A stretch of DNA of 32,066 nt from Patescibacteria group bacterium (lineage in GTDB: Bacteria; Patescibacteriota; SICC01): contig SICC01000008.1 in the NCBI GenBank assembly GCA_009694835.1, positions 1 through 32,066 on the forward strand. Reading direction: 5' to 3'. Every line of letters starts with the position of its first letter. The first letter of the stretch is position 1. Under the pieces are notes generated by a model. It was not told the origin of the DNA. It saw only the letters and a program-made list of their open reading frames with translations, and did no database searches. Positions 8,251 to 17,599 of this stretch are shown one piece after another. The position numbers and the translations under genes are program-made.

Positions 8251-8304
8251 TCGAGGTTCCTTGAAAACCTGATTAGTCACTCCGTTACACAACCAAGGAG
8301 AGGT

Positions 8305-8478
8305 ATGTTCAACCGACCCAGTTTCATCAAAAAAGAACTCGGTGCCCGCACCCTGCTCGACCGCTTCACCACCTCGCGCTTCTACAGCTGGCTCGATCCC
8401 GAACGCCGCTTCAAGCGCATCCATCGCGTCGCTGACAAGCTCCAGAGCACCAGCGAAGCCACCCTCCGCAAGCTGTAA
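8305..8478 (+). CDS. Small basic protein, 57 aa, unknown function (not in supplied ORF track)
   Basis: MFNRPSFIKKELGARTLLDRFTTSRFYSWLDPERRFKRIHRVADKLQSTSEATLRKL; SD AAGGAGAGGT just before ATG; strongly C/G-ending third positions. Confidence 0.75.
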   Translation: MFNRPSFIKKELGARTLLDRFTTSRFYSWLDPERRFKRIHRVADKLQSTSEATLRKL

Positions 8479-8486
8479 CGGACCAC

Positions 8487-8533
8487 GAGAGTGCGGCGGA
8501 TCACGTCTGATTATTCAGACCCGCCGCACTCTC
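8487..8533 (+). other. Perfect nested stem-loop after the sORF stop
   Basis: GAGAGTGCGGCGG / CCGCCGCACTCTC (13 bp) enclosing ATCAC bulge and GTCTGA-TTAT-TCAGAC (6 bp). No U-tract follows. Confidence 0.85.
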
Positions 8534-8589
8534 TATTCCGTCTTTGAGTGACTAATCAGGTGATATGGTAGCCTGCTATACTATTAACT

Positions 8590-9294
8590 ATGGCTGCTTG
8601 GTATATTGAGGCACCGCGTAAGACCGGACTGAAACTGGCAGACTTTGTCTGGCCGGCACATTGTGTTGGCTGTGGTTGTCCGGAAACCTGGTGGTGCTTA
8701 GGGTGCGACCTGTCGGTGATTACGATCGACAGCCCAACCTGCCCCAGGTGCAATCGCCCGTCATTACATGGAACCTACTGTGCCACCTGCCGAAAAGGGA
8801 AGATGCTGCGTGGCGTGCTGGCTGGTGCTCAGTTTAACGGCCCATTACCAGCACTCGTAAAAGCCCTGAAGTACCGACATGCCAGAGCCGTGGCCCCGCA
8901 CCTTGTCCCGTATCTAGAGCGGCCGCTCAATACGTTGCCACACATAGAAAACGCCGTGCTGGTTCCAATTCCGCTGCATGCATCTCGAGAACGGCAACGT
9001 GGCCACAATCAATCCCGCATCTTGGCTGGATTACTATCCAAACAGACCAAGATTCCCCTGGCCGATGGGTTGGAGCGAATCAAACCGACCATATCCCAAA
9101 CTGGTCTTAATCGATCGGCTCGCCAAAAGAATGTCGAGGGTGTCTTCCGGTGGAGAAAGCGGGTCAAGCCTCGGGCAACGGCCATTCTGGTCGATGACGT
9201 CTTCACCACCGGAGCCACGCTCGAGTCAGCGGCGCGAACCTGCCGGGCTGCTGGAGTGCAGACAGTTTGGGGGCTAGCGGTGGCGAAGCGTTAG
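8590..9294 (+). CDS. ComF family protein (phosphoribosyltransferase-like)
   Basis: N-terminal Cys-rich zinc-finger region (CVGCGCPETWWCLGC...CPRCNRP...CATC), C-terminal AILVDDVFTTGAT PRPP-binding motif, RGHNQS. Confidence 0.93.
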   Translation: MAAWYIEAPRKTGLKLADFVWPAHCVGCGCPETWWCLGCDLSVITIDSPTCPRCNRPSLHGTYCATCRKGKMLRGVLAGAQFNGPLPALVKALKYRHARAVAPHLVPYLERPLNTLPHIENAVLVPIPLHASRERQRGHNQSRILAGLLSKQTKIPLADGLERIKPTISQTGLNRSARQKNVEGVFRWRKRVKPRATAILVDDVFTTGATLESAARTCRAAGVQTVWGLAVAKR

Positions 9295-11045
9295 TTTAGA
9301 CTCTTTTCACCGGAAACCGGGAACGCCGACTGCGGCTTGTAGGTCGAAAAGAAAACTCGATTAATCGGATCGGGACCGCCATCAACAACGTATCGGAACG
9401 ACGCTGTACCACCATTCGCCTCGGTCGCATTTTGTGAAAGAATTTCCGTACTCGACTTCCGCCCGTCTGACGTCCCGTAAAACTCATAGGTCAGATTTGT
9501 TCCTGACTGAGTGGTCTGAACCAAGATGTTTCCAGGTGTATTATTGATGAACTTCATGTCCGGATACGGTGGATAAATGGTGGCGTCCATACCAAGCGGT
9601 GCGTAATAATGAACGGCATAGGAATGCTCCGTCCGCGCTGTAATCGGAAGCCCGGAAGCAAGGGCGGCTCGAAACATCGTGGTCGAGACTTGGCACAAGC
9701 CGCCACCGTACTGCGGCTCTGTCTTGTTGTTGATAATGACGAGTTCCTGACGGTAGCCAGTTTCTGGGCCGACATCACCCAGGGTATCATCGAATGAAAA
9801 TTCTTCGCCAGGCTTAATCACCACTCCGTCAAACTTTGAGGCACCAACCCCAATGTTGTAGGTGCGGTTGACTGGACTACCGGCAAAGTGGGTAGTCGAA
9901 CTACCAATCAATGTTTTGATACCAAGCGAGGCCAACGTCTCCTGGCGAATATCGGCTTTCTTGGCGATGATTGGCACGGCCACTTGATGGTCGGGTCGTT
10001 TGGCCGCCGCAATCAGGGCCTCGACGGTGGCTGTCCGGTCGATGACCGTACCATCCTGCGGCTGTCCGGAAATGACGACTTGTCCGTTCTCGAAGCTGAG
10101 ACGGGCATTGACCGGGGGCTTATCGACCGCGGAAGAAAGCTCTGGAATGTACTTACCGACTTCTTCGCGATCAATATCAGCTCGCAATGTTGGCTGGACC
10201 GGGCCGAGGGAAGCAATTTCCTCGGGCGCGATGGCTAAGGCATCGTCTATCCGACGGATCAGCGTACTGCCAGCAACCAGCGGGCTCTCTGCGTCGGCAT
10301 CAGTCTGCTTGAACGTTACCCAGCTCGCCAAACGGTTCGGTGAAACAGAGAAGTTTTTTTCGCCAGCGGAAATCGACAGTGGTTGGCTGGCGATGGTTTC
10401 GGCATAGGCTTTGGCCGGCGTCAGCGTCTGCGCTTTGATCGTCGGTTGGTCGGCCTCCACCTTCATCGCCACCTGATGGTTAAAGTGTTCGGTTTGATAG
10501 AGCGTATCGCGCACGACTTGATTTACATTGATTGCCTGTCCGGAGGCTTCCGGTTTTATTTCAAAACTAGTACCGACCCGCTTAATGCTGGCATCTTCAG
10601 CTGGATCGCCGATGTCCGACGTCAGCCCGGTCAGTTTCTCCTTCAAGGCTGATTGATTCAGGGTATAGACCGGATTAATTTCGTCGCGGGCAAAGCCAAG
10701 CTGTGACGGAGTAAAGACTGACTCAAGCCCACCTTCGCGTCCTTGCTTGAGCGCCGCCTCAGCGGTGGCCTTAGCATCAATCACTAGTCCGACTTCGGCG
10801 GCCGGAATTTCAAAGCTCTGATCTTGGTAGGTGTAGTTCAATGTTTTCATCGAGTCGGCCTTTTCCTTAACCAGCTGTTCGATGTCGGCTTTCGACTTTC
10901 CAGCCACGGAAACGTCCCCAACGTAGACACCTGGTAAGGCTCGGTTTAGATACACCAGCTGGATGCTGGCGATGATGGCGACAACGGCAATAATCAGGAA
11001 AATAGCCGCGCGTACGAACGGGCGGCGGCCAGCCTGCTCAGTCAC
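9291..11045 (-). CDS. VanW family protein with putative peptidoglycan-binding repeats
   Basis: C-terminal VIKPGEEFSFDDTLGDVGPETGYRQELVI...YGGGLCQVSTTMFRAAL...HSYAVHYYAPLGMDATIYPP, characteristic of VanW; N-terminal TM and repeated PG-binding-4-like domains. Confidence 0.93.
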   Translation of the reverse strand: MTEQAGRRPFVRAAIFLIIAVVAIIASIQLVYLNRALPGVYVGDVSVAGKSKADIEQLVKEKADSMKTLNYTYQDQSFEIPAAEVGLVIDAKATAEAALKQGREGGLESVFTPSQLGFARDEINPVYTLNQSALKEKLTGLTSDIGDPAEDASIKRVGTSFEIKPEASGQAINVNQVVRDTLYQTEHFNHQVAMKVEADQPTIKAQTLTPAKAYAETIASQPLSISAGEKNFSVSPNRLASWVTFKQTDADAESPLVAGSTLIRRIDDALAIAPEEIASLGPVQPTLRADIDREEVGKYIPELSSAVDKPPVNARLSFENGQVVISGQPQDGTVIDRTATVEALIAAAKRPDHQVAVPIIAKKADIRQETLASLGIKTLIGSSTTHFAGSPVNRTYNIGVGASKFDGVVIKPGEEFSFDDTLGDVGPETGYRQELVIINNKTEPQYGGGLCQVSTTMFRAALASGLPITARTEHSYAVHYYAPLGMDATIYPPYPDMKFINNTPGNILVQTTQSGTNLTYEFYGTSDGRKSSTEILSQNATEANGGTASFRYVVDGGPDPINRVFFSTYKPQSAFPVSGEKSLN

Positions 11046-11269
11046 TGTCTACCTCCAAGAATCTCGGACAAAATCGCTCGGGCGAGTTCTTGCCGATCTT
11101 GTTCCGCGGCTTTAGCCGATACCATTCGGAGTTGCACCGTATCCCCTTCGTGAGCGTCGTCCGGCAAAGCTTCTCGCGGCCAGGACACTGTCTGACCGTT
11201 AAGGTCGAGGAGTGCCCGATCGGAGGTGACGTGCCGGATTACCGCAGTTAGTTCTTTTGATCCATCCAT
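11042..11269 (-). CDS. Small protein, DUF3006-like
   Basis: RALLDLNGQTVSWPREALPDDAHEGDTVQLRM resembles DUF3006 (VVDR..LE.DG....P...LP..A.EGD); overlaps the VanW gene start. Confidence 0.55.
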   Translation of the reverse strand: MDGSKELTAVIRHVTSDRALLDLNGQTVSWPREALPDDAHEGDTVQLRMVSAKAAEQDRQELARAILSEILGGRQ

Positions 11270-11337
11270 ATACTAGCAAGGCTTTCATTAAGAAATCTTG
11301 AGAGACCCTTTATTCTAGCCTTCACGGCAGCCAGCCG

Positions 11338-12489
11338 CTACCGTTTGAGCGATGAAGTGACGGAAAGGGCTTCATCATAGGCCGCCAGCGTCTCGACCGC
11401 CGTCTTCGACCAAGAATATTTCTTGACCTGCTGGGTACCGAGCTTCTGGAATTTCTCTCGCCGAGTTCGGTTTTTTAGAAGCTTAATAATAGTGTCCGCA
11501 ACCGACTGGGTGCTGCGTGGATTAAAGTAGTCAGCCGCATCCCCCAAAATTTCTGGCATCGGTCCGGTGTTTGATGAAGCCACCGCGGTTCCGCAGGCCA
11601 TCGCTTCGAGCGGTGGCAATCCGAATCCTTCGACCAGTGAAGGAAAGGCGAAGACTTCGGCCGCATTGTAGTACAGCGGCAGTTCTTTCTCTTTGACGTA
11701 ATCAGTCAGGATGACGTCGTCCTGAAGTCCTTGCTCGACAATGGTTTCTTTGATAATCGTGAAGGCTGGATCGATTTTTCCGGCCAGTACCAATTTTGCA
11801 TCCTGCGTAGCGCGGACCAACTTGAACGCTTTAATCAGACGTACCAAGTTTTTGTGCTCCCGCCACTGCCCCGCATACATGACGAACTGCTTGTCTAATC
11901 CTTTCTGCTTTCGAAACGCGTTGATCTGGCCTGCTGGCAACGATCGGTATTCCGGATCGACCGCCTCATAAATGACCTCAACCCGATCCGACGGAATTTG
12001 AAAGTGCTTGGTAATTAACTTGCGCTGATATTCGGAAATCGTGATGACTTTACGTCCGTGGGTAATACCGTACCGAACCACGGCCTGCATCGGAATGTGC
12101 TTCAGTCTGGAAAGTTTACTGCGTCCAGCAAACCGGAGCAACGTTAAATCATGAATGGTCACCACAAACGGCCCACGGTACCCAATCGGCATATTGAAGT
12201 TCGTAAAATGCATCAAATCGAGGTTGGCTTTTTTTAGTTCCCAACCGAAGAGTAGTTGCTCACGAGCGGTGTAATGAGGAATGTTGGTTGCCCGGACCTC
12301 GATGTTACGAGCTCGAATCGTAAAGTGCGGTCGGTCTTGTTGCCGCAAAAAGACAACGAACGTATGTTCGGACTTAATGCGGGACGCGTGACTAATTAGT
12401 TCCTGAATGTAGCGGGCCAAACCGGTGGGCGGTGCCGTCGGACCATGGAAACGCGCGTCGATACCGATCCGTCTGCTTGAACTGTTCAT
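11338..12489 (-). CDS. Glycosyltransferase family 4 (group 1)
   Basis: GIDARF N-terminus, YAGQWREHKNLVRLIKAF, FPSLVEGFGLPPLEAMACGTAVASSNTGPMPEILGDAA. Confidence 0.94.
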   Translation of the reverse strand: MNSSSRRIGIDARFHGPTAPPTGLARYIQELISHASRIKSEHTFVVFLRQQDRPHFTIRARNIEVRATNIPHYTAREQLLFGWELKKANLDLMHFTNFNMPIGYRGPFVVTIHDLTLLRFAGRSKLSRLKHIPMQAVVRYGITHGRKVITISEYQRKLITKHFQIPSDRVEVIYEAVDPEYRSLPAGQINAFRKQKGLDKQFVMYAGQWREHKNLVRLIKAFKLVRATQDAKLVLAGKIDPAFTIIKETIVEQGLQDDVILTDYVKEKELPLYYNAAEVFAFPSLVEGFGLPPLEAMACGTAVASSNTGPMPEILGDAADYFNPRSTQSVADTIIKLLKNRTRREKFQKLGTQQVKKYSWSKTAVETLAAYDEALSVTSSLKR

Positions 12490-13763
12490 GTTACAACCCG
12501 TTTCTCTTTGGCTTTCGGCAATATCAGCGTCATAGCTACTACCAGCCAGAACACCATGGCGAGATCATTTTTAAAAATGGCGGTGTCGACCATACCGTGA
12601 ACCAATATGGCGATAAGTACTGTAGACGGCAGAATCATCCAATAACTGAATCGGCGCTTAATGGTCAATATCATCGTAATAATGATGGCGATTAAGGAAA
12701 CGACCGTCAGAAATCCCCACTCGGTCCAGGCTACGAGCCAGACGTTATGAGCGTTGTGGGCTTGTGGCGCAATGTAGAGCGTCTCATCATGATTGTTTGC
12801 AACCCGCCTTCCAAACTCGTCTTGAAACTGTCCGGGGCCAACACCAAAGATTGGATCGGCCTTGATTACATTCCCAGCCTCGCGCCAAATTGGTGGACGA
12901 GATGAAACGACTTGGTCTTCGTGATGATTGATTAGTTTCGGACCAAACAGAGCCGCCGCCGCTACGCCGCCAATTACCAGCACAGAGATAGCAATCATTC
13001 GAAGTCGGCGCCCGAGGAACGGCAACGCAACCAAGATAGCGGCTCCTAGAGCCATAAAGCCACCGCGTGAGTTGGTGAAGAACAGTATGCTCAATCCAGT
13101 GACCGCGGCCAGGACTCGAATGATAACCAGTTCTCGTCGTGGCCAAACTAGAATCATCGTAATCAATGGCACCAGCAGTAATGAAAAATAGTTGGCAGTT
13201 TGGTACGGCCCCAGCAATCGATCATCGTAACTTATAGCGCGATCGACACCCAGCAAATAGAGCGTCCATATGGTAAGTACTCCCAGGGCTCCGATGACTC
13301 CGACCAGCAACGGCTTTGGATCGCGCTTCTTAAACACGGCTGTAACCGCATAGAAGAAAATGACTGGCTCGAGGATGAAGGCACGCCACAGTCCAAGCCC
13401 TTCTTTAATGTCGCTACTGAACAGTGCAGCTAACAGCGAACCGGCTAACAGTAAGCCAATCCATCGATCGTAGGAACTAGTAACTACCTTCTCTTTTGGT
13501 CCAGGAGCACCCTTAACCAGCCAGCGGCTCAAAATTCCCAGAATCACTGCCCCAAACAGTAGTTCGAGGAATGTCGTCGGCAGTCCGAACATATCTCCGC
13601 GGACCTGGTAGAGCGGTAAGGCCGCAATAATAGTAGCCAGTCCCCAGTCCGGTCGGCGGCGAGTCACTATGAAGGCCGCAATCATTACGACAATCATTCC
13701 AGCCCACATCCACGGTTCTTGAATATGAATGGTCGGCTCCATCACAATTCGAGGATCGTACAT
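12486..13763 (-). CDS. O-antigen ligase/polymerase-like membrane protein (Wzy_C superfamily)
   Basis: Multiple TM helices; FFTNSRGGFMALGAAI and IFGVGPGQFQDEF...QAHNAHNVWLVAWTEWGFLTVV motifs. Start trimmed to MYDPRIV (ATG 13763, TAATG overlap with the upstream gene). Confidence 0.85.
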   Translation of the reverse strand: MYDPRIVMEPTIHIQEPWMWAGMIVVMIAAFIVTRRRPDWGLATIIAALPLYQVRGDMFGLPTTFLELLFGAVILGILSRWLVKGAPGPKEKVVTSSYDRWIGLLLAGSLLAALFSSDIKEGLGLWRAFILEPVIFFYAVTAVFKKRDPKPLLVGVIGALGVLTIWTLYLLGVDRAISYDDRLLGPYQTANYFSLLLVPLITMILVWPRRELVIIRVLAAVTGLSILFFTNSRGGFMALGAAILVALPFLGRRLRMIAISVLVIGGVAAAALFGPKLINHHEDQVVSSRPPIWREAGNVIKADPIFGVGPGQFQDEFGRRVANNHDETLYIAPQAHNAHNVWLVAWTEWGFLTVVSLIAIIITMILTIKRRFSYWMILPSTVLIAILVHGMVDTAIFKNDLAMVFWLVVAMTLILPKAKEKRVVT

Positions 13764-15181
13764 TACTGGGCCGCCTTTCGCGGATTGAGAATGAGATTCT
13801 GAATACCAACCAACATGCCAATAGCGAACCAAGCGTGCATCAGATAGATGGCAGAAAACGTCTGGGCCTGGACAAGAATGGCGATAACCGCGGCAGCAGA
13901 TCCGACCAGGGCGGCGGTCATGTATTTACCGCGGACCCGTTTCCAGGCTCGGATAGTCCGTTCGAGTAAAACAAATCCGACGGCAAGCAAGGCAAGCAAA
14001 CCAAATATTCCCGTCTCAACCAAGGTCTCGAGTGGTTGGTTATGGACGGTTTGCGGAATTTTATCCTCAGACACAACCGTCAGCGGATCCTGATAATAGT
14101 TCCCGAAATTGCCGATCCCGATACCTACCAACGGGTGGTCTTTCACCAAATCGGCGGCGGCCTCGACCGTACCAATTCGCTGTTTACTCGAGACATCCGT
14201 ACCCGTCACTTGGAGTTGACGCGTAAAGGCCTGGAGCGGCTGTTCAGCTCCGTTAGTGGTTTGTACCAACAAGCCAACAACCATCGTGAACGTAATAATA
14301 ATTACGGCACCCGCGCCAAGCAGTACTTTGGGTTGGAAAACCGATCGGTAGTATCGGATCAACACGAGCAGCAATCCAGCACCCAACCCGAGGTAGGCCC
14401 CTCGAGCCAACGTTAGTACGAAAACGATAAAAATCAGGAAAAGCAACGCCGAGAGCCAAAACCGTTTTTTCCCTCGGTAGTAAAAGAGCATGGAGACTCC
14501 AATCAGTAGCGGCAGCAGAAGGTAATTAGCAAAGTAAAGCGGCTCAAGTGAGGTTCCGGTGATTCGGGCGAATCCAAATGCCGCGGCTCCGCTGTAGGAC
14601 GGGACCAGACCGGTTACCGAAGGTGGGAGTCCAGCGAAGTCACCAACGAATTGATACAAACCGAAGAGAGCCACCAGCCCTGAACCAACCCAGAGTGCCA
14701 CGATTGTTGGACTTAGGTTTGGACGGCTGAGTAAATTGACGACGACGAAATAGACCAAGAAGCCAACGAGCAGCTGACCAATGAGGGCAACGCCCCGAAC
14801 CAAGTCGACGGCATTTACCAGTGACAGAATTGAGGCGGCCAGTAATAGGAGTAATGGAATCCGTAACGGATTATAGGCAAAGCTAACGGTTTTAGTTATG
14901 ACGGTGCGGGCGGTCAGTGAAAGCACGATGAAAAGCGTTACCACATGGCCAAATTTCAGCGTAAAGAATCCGAGCGGCAATGCCCCGAGTCGTTCATACG
15001 GCAAACCAACTGCTAACAGCCACAAGCCTCGTTCCGGATACCGCAACAATACGAGAACATAGGCAGCAAACAGCAAGAGCCCGAGAAATACGACAATCGC
15101 CCAGATTGGGGAGATTCCAATAGCCACGCCAAGGGCGATAGCCAAGCACAATCCGATGACGGCCAGGACCTTAGTGCTCAC
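13763..15181 (-). CDS. O-antigen ligase/polymerase-like membrane protein (Wzy_C superfamily)
   Basis: Multiple TM helices; LTLARGAYLGLGAGLLL and LVGIGIGNFGNYY...VHNQPLETLVETGIFGLLALL motifs; AAGG SD before GTG start. Confidence 0.87.
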   Translation of the reverse strand: MSTKVLAVIGLCLAIALGVAIGISPIWAIVVFLGLLLFAAYVLVLLRYPERGLWLLAVGLPYERLGALPLGFFTLKFGHVVTLFIVLSLTARTVITKTVSFAYNPLRIPLLLLLAASILSLVNAVDLVRGVALIGQLLVGFLVYFVVVNLLSRPNLSPTIVALWVGSGLVALFGLYQFVGDFAGLPPSVTGLVPSYSGAAAFGFARITGTSLEPLYFANYLLLPLLIGVSMLFYYRGKKRFWLSALLFLIFIVFVLTLARGAYLGLGAGLLLVLIRYYRSVFQPKVLLGAGAVIIITFTMVVGLLVQTTNGAEQPLQAFTRQLQVTGTDVSSKQRIGTVEAAADLVKDHPLVGIGIGNFGNYYQDPLTVVSEDKIPQTVHNQPLETLVETGIFGLLALLAVGFVLLERTIRAWKRVRGKYMTAALVGSAAAVIAILVQAQTFSAIYLMHAWFAIGMLVGIQNLILNPRKAAQ

Positions 15182-15219
15182 GAATTACCTTCGCAGTGAA
15201 ACCGCCAATACGCATAAAT

Positions 15220-16392
15220 TTATTGTACTGACGTATGGTCCGAATCCGAAGGCGTCCCGACGACTCGAACGTTACTTTCACCGAGCGCTTTGTGATACGT
15301 CCCTAATGTCTTCCGAGCTGTCTGCTCCCAGCTGAATTTGGCGGCTTGTTCTCTGCCAGTTTCAGCTAATCGTTCACGCAAGGCCTCATCTGCTAATACT
15401 CGCTCAATAGCCAGGCGCAGCCCCTTAGTGTCAGCCGGATCAAAGTAGAGTGCGGCTGTTCCGCCAACTTCTGGCATGCTCGAGGTATTCGAAGTAATGA
15501 CCGGTGTGCCGCTCATCATGGCTTCCAGAATCGGCAGCCCGAACCCCTCGTAGAATGACGGGAATACAAACACTGACGCACCTTGGTACAACGCTGGTAG
15601 CTCGCGATCAGGTACATATCCCGTCAAAATCGCTCGGCTACCGAGTCCAAGTTTTCGCAAGAGCTCTTCCGTCTCATCAAACAACCACCCTTGCCCACCA
15701 GTGATAACAAGTTGCTGCGTAGTGTTTCGGCGCATAGCGGCAAACGCCAGCAACAAGTTCTTCAGATTCTTGCGCGGTTCTAAAGTGCCAACGGCTAGAA
15801 CATAGTCCTGGTCAATTCCATATTTTTCCTTGATTCGCGAAAGCTCTTCTTTCGGGACAGTTTGACCGTAAATTGGCTTGGCGGCTTGGTGTGTTGTCGT
15901 AATCTTATTGGCCGGAACGTTGAATTCTTCCATGACCGCTCGCCGAGTCGAATCAGAAACTGCAATCACGTGGCTCGCTCGCTGCAGTGAATCTGGCACG
16001 AACTTTTTCAGATACTCCAGATTCTTTTTTTCAGTGAACTCCGGGTGCGTCACAAACGACAAATCATGCATGGTTAGGGCAAACGGTTTTCGAGTAGGCG
16101 GAGCAACATAATTGGTGAAGTGCCAGAGATCAGCACCGCGATGAACCACGTCCACCGGTGGCCAGCCGATGGTTTTCCAAATCAATTGCCAGGCTCGGCG
16201 GTAATTTCCTTGGAAGTTAAAATTGTGCGCGTTCGAAGCAGTCACGTTGATTGGTGAACCCCAGAGATGATAACGATTTTCGTGATCGAGCGCTAAAAGC
16301 GCTTTGGTCAGCTCCTCGATATAGGTTCGGGTTCCGGCAGCCGCAACCTTACTTTCAATCCAGCGCGTATCGATGGCGAATGTTCGTGGCAT
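15220..16392 (-). CDS. Glycosyltransferase family 4 (group 1)
   Basis: YVLAVGTLEPRKNLKNLLLAF, VFPSFYEGFGLPILEAMMSGTPVITSNTSSMPEVGGTAALYFDP. Confidence 0.95.
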   Translation of the reverse strand: MPRTFAIDTRWIESKVAAAGTRTYIEELTKALLALDHENRYHLWGSPINVTASNAHNFNFQGNYRRAWQLIWKTIGWPPVDVVHRGADLWHFTNYVAPPTRKPFALTMHDLSFVTHPEFTEKKNLEYLKKFVPDSLQRASHVIAVSDSTRRAVMEEFNVPANKITTTHQAAKPIYGQTVPKEELSRIKEKYGIDQDYVLAVGTLEPRKNLKNLLLAFAAMRRNTTQQLVITGGQGWLFDETEELLRKLGLGSRAILTGYVPDRELPALYQGASVFVFPSFYEGFGLPILEAMMSGTPVITSNTSSMPEVGGTAALYFDPADTKGLRLAIERVLADEALRERLAETGREQAAKFSWEQTARKTLGTYHKALGESNVRVVGTPSDSDHTSVQ

Positions 16393-16437
16393 TATCGTGC
16401 AGCTTCCGTCACTTCGTATCGCATAAATCCTATTGTA

Positions 16438-17595
16438 TCAGCCGCGAGTACGAGCAGTCTGTTCCAAGTACCGCTCGATTTCTTCCGAAGTGCCCTTCCA
16501 GCCCCAGCGTTTCTTCACATCACGGTAGCCGTTCTCACCAAGTTTCTTGGCCAACACCGGATTAGACAGTACCCGGTCAATCACCGCACCAAAGGCTTTC
16601 GGGTCGCGCTTTACTAAGTAACCCGTCTTACCATCGGTAACCGATTCTCGGAATCCACCTTCATCTACGGCCACAACGGGGGTCTTGGTCGCCATCGCTT
16701 CTAGCGTCGTCAGGCCGAACGGTTCATTGTACGACGCAACGGCCAAGGTTCCGGCTTGGTTATACGCCTTCACAACTTTGGCGGTTGGCATTCCCGAACG
16801 CAGGTCTAATTCCACACCATATTTTTTGGCCAGGTTCTGTAGAGTCTTTCCAAAATCGCCGCGCGATCCGACGACCACGAATTTCGGCCGCTTGACGGGT
16901 TTGATGGTGGCAATCGATTCAATAATGAACTGGTGTCCTTTGAGCGGGTGCATCGCCCCGACGGACAAGACAAATCCCTGCCGCTTTACGTTGAGCGGCT
17001 TGAAGATGGCGGTATCAACCCCGTGTGAAATTACTTTTGAGTCGACCCCGTAGACTTCCTTGAGTCGACTCCGAGTGAACTTAGAGTTAGTAATGACGAG
17101 ATCTGCTTTCCGGATAGCTTCCCGATCGAATCCTTTGCGAAGTTGGTCATATCCGGCAAAGAATGCCTTCTTGGCGACGGACCGTGGAGTGGTCGGTCCC
17201 GGCATCGGCGATTGATCGTAGACCGAACGGAGTGGTTCAGGACAGAAGTAGACGGACGGCGTCTTCAGGTACGGCAAGATTTCCGGTGATTGGGTGACGA
17301 TGCTCATGTTCGCGAAGACGACGTCGAAATTACCGGCGTCGATCCGCTTCGCGATAGCTTTTCCGTATGACCGAATTGATAGTGCCCGACGATATCGACC
17401 GAGTGCCGAGTTCGAACCAGGCAGCGGGATTCGATGCGTTTTCTTAACGAATCGCTCTAGTTTGATGAAGCCAGTATCAGCTGTATCAGGCATGAATAAT
17501 TCATATTCATTGCCTTTAGGGGCGTACTTTAAGTATTCCTCGATAACTCGGGCGGCACCGCCGGCGAGTTGGTTATGGTAAATCGCTACTCTCAT
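16438..17595 (-). CDS. Glycosyltransferase family 4 (group 1)
   Basis: VLSVGAMHPLKGHQFIIESIATI, YNEPFGLTTLEAMATKTPVVAVDEGGFRESVTDGKTGYLV. Confidence 0.94.
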   Translation of the reverse strand: MRVAIYHNQLAGGAARVIEEYLKYAPKGNEYELFMPDTADTGFIKLERFVKKTHRIPLPGSNSALGRYRRALSIRSYGKAIAKRIDAGNFDVVFANMSIVTQSPEILPYLKTPSVYFCPEPLRSVYDQSPMPGPTTPRSVAKKAFFAGYDQLRKGFDREAIRKADLVITNSKFTRSRLKEVYGVDSKVISHGVDTAIFKPLNVKRQGFVLSVGAMHPLKGHQFIIESIATIKPVKRPKFVVVGSRGDFGKTLQNLAKKYGVELDLRSGMPTAKVVKAYNQAGTLAVASYNEPFGLTTLEAMATKTPVVAVDEGGFRESVTDGKTGYLVKRDPKAFGAVIDRVLSNPVLAKKLGENGYRDVKKRWGWKGTSEEIERYLEQTARTRG

Positions 17596-17599
17596 ACGA

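Larger units (their letters stand above)
8267..8561. repeat. Unit bounded by perfect 16-bp inverted repeats
   Basis: ACCTGATTAGTCACTC (8267-8282) and GAGTGACTAATCAGGT (8546-8561) are exact reverse complements. Confidence 0.85.

Noticed and set aside
8209-8424. 71-aa minus ORF
   Set aside because: Antisense to the better-supported 57-aa sORF, which has a strong SD and promoter.
9888-10652. Plus-strand ORFs of 116, 135 and 89 aa within the VanW gene
   Set aside because: Fully antisense to a clear VanW-family CDS; shadow ORFs from codon bias.
11265-11280. Extended -10 TGCTAGTAT directly before the DUF3006-like ATG as a ninth leaderless case
   Set aside because: The expected transcription start would fall inside the ORF after the ATG, so the spacing does not fit.
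12388-12400. TGACTAATTAGT inside a glycosyltransferase gene, resembling the 8267/8546 repeat arm
   Set aside because: Only a partial match in coding sequence; most likely coincidence.
12928-14416. Plus-strand ORFs antisense to the tandem polymerase genes
   Set aside because: Low-complexity, antisense to convincing membrane-protein CDSs.
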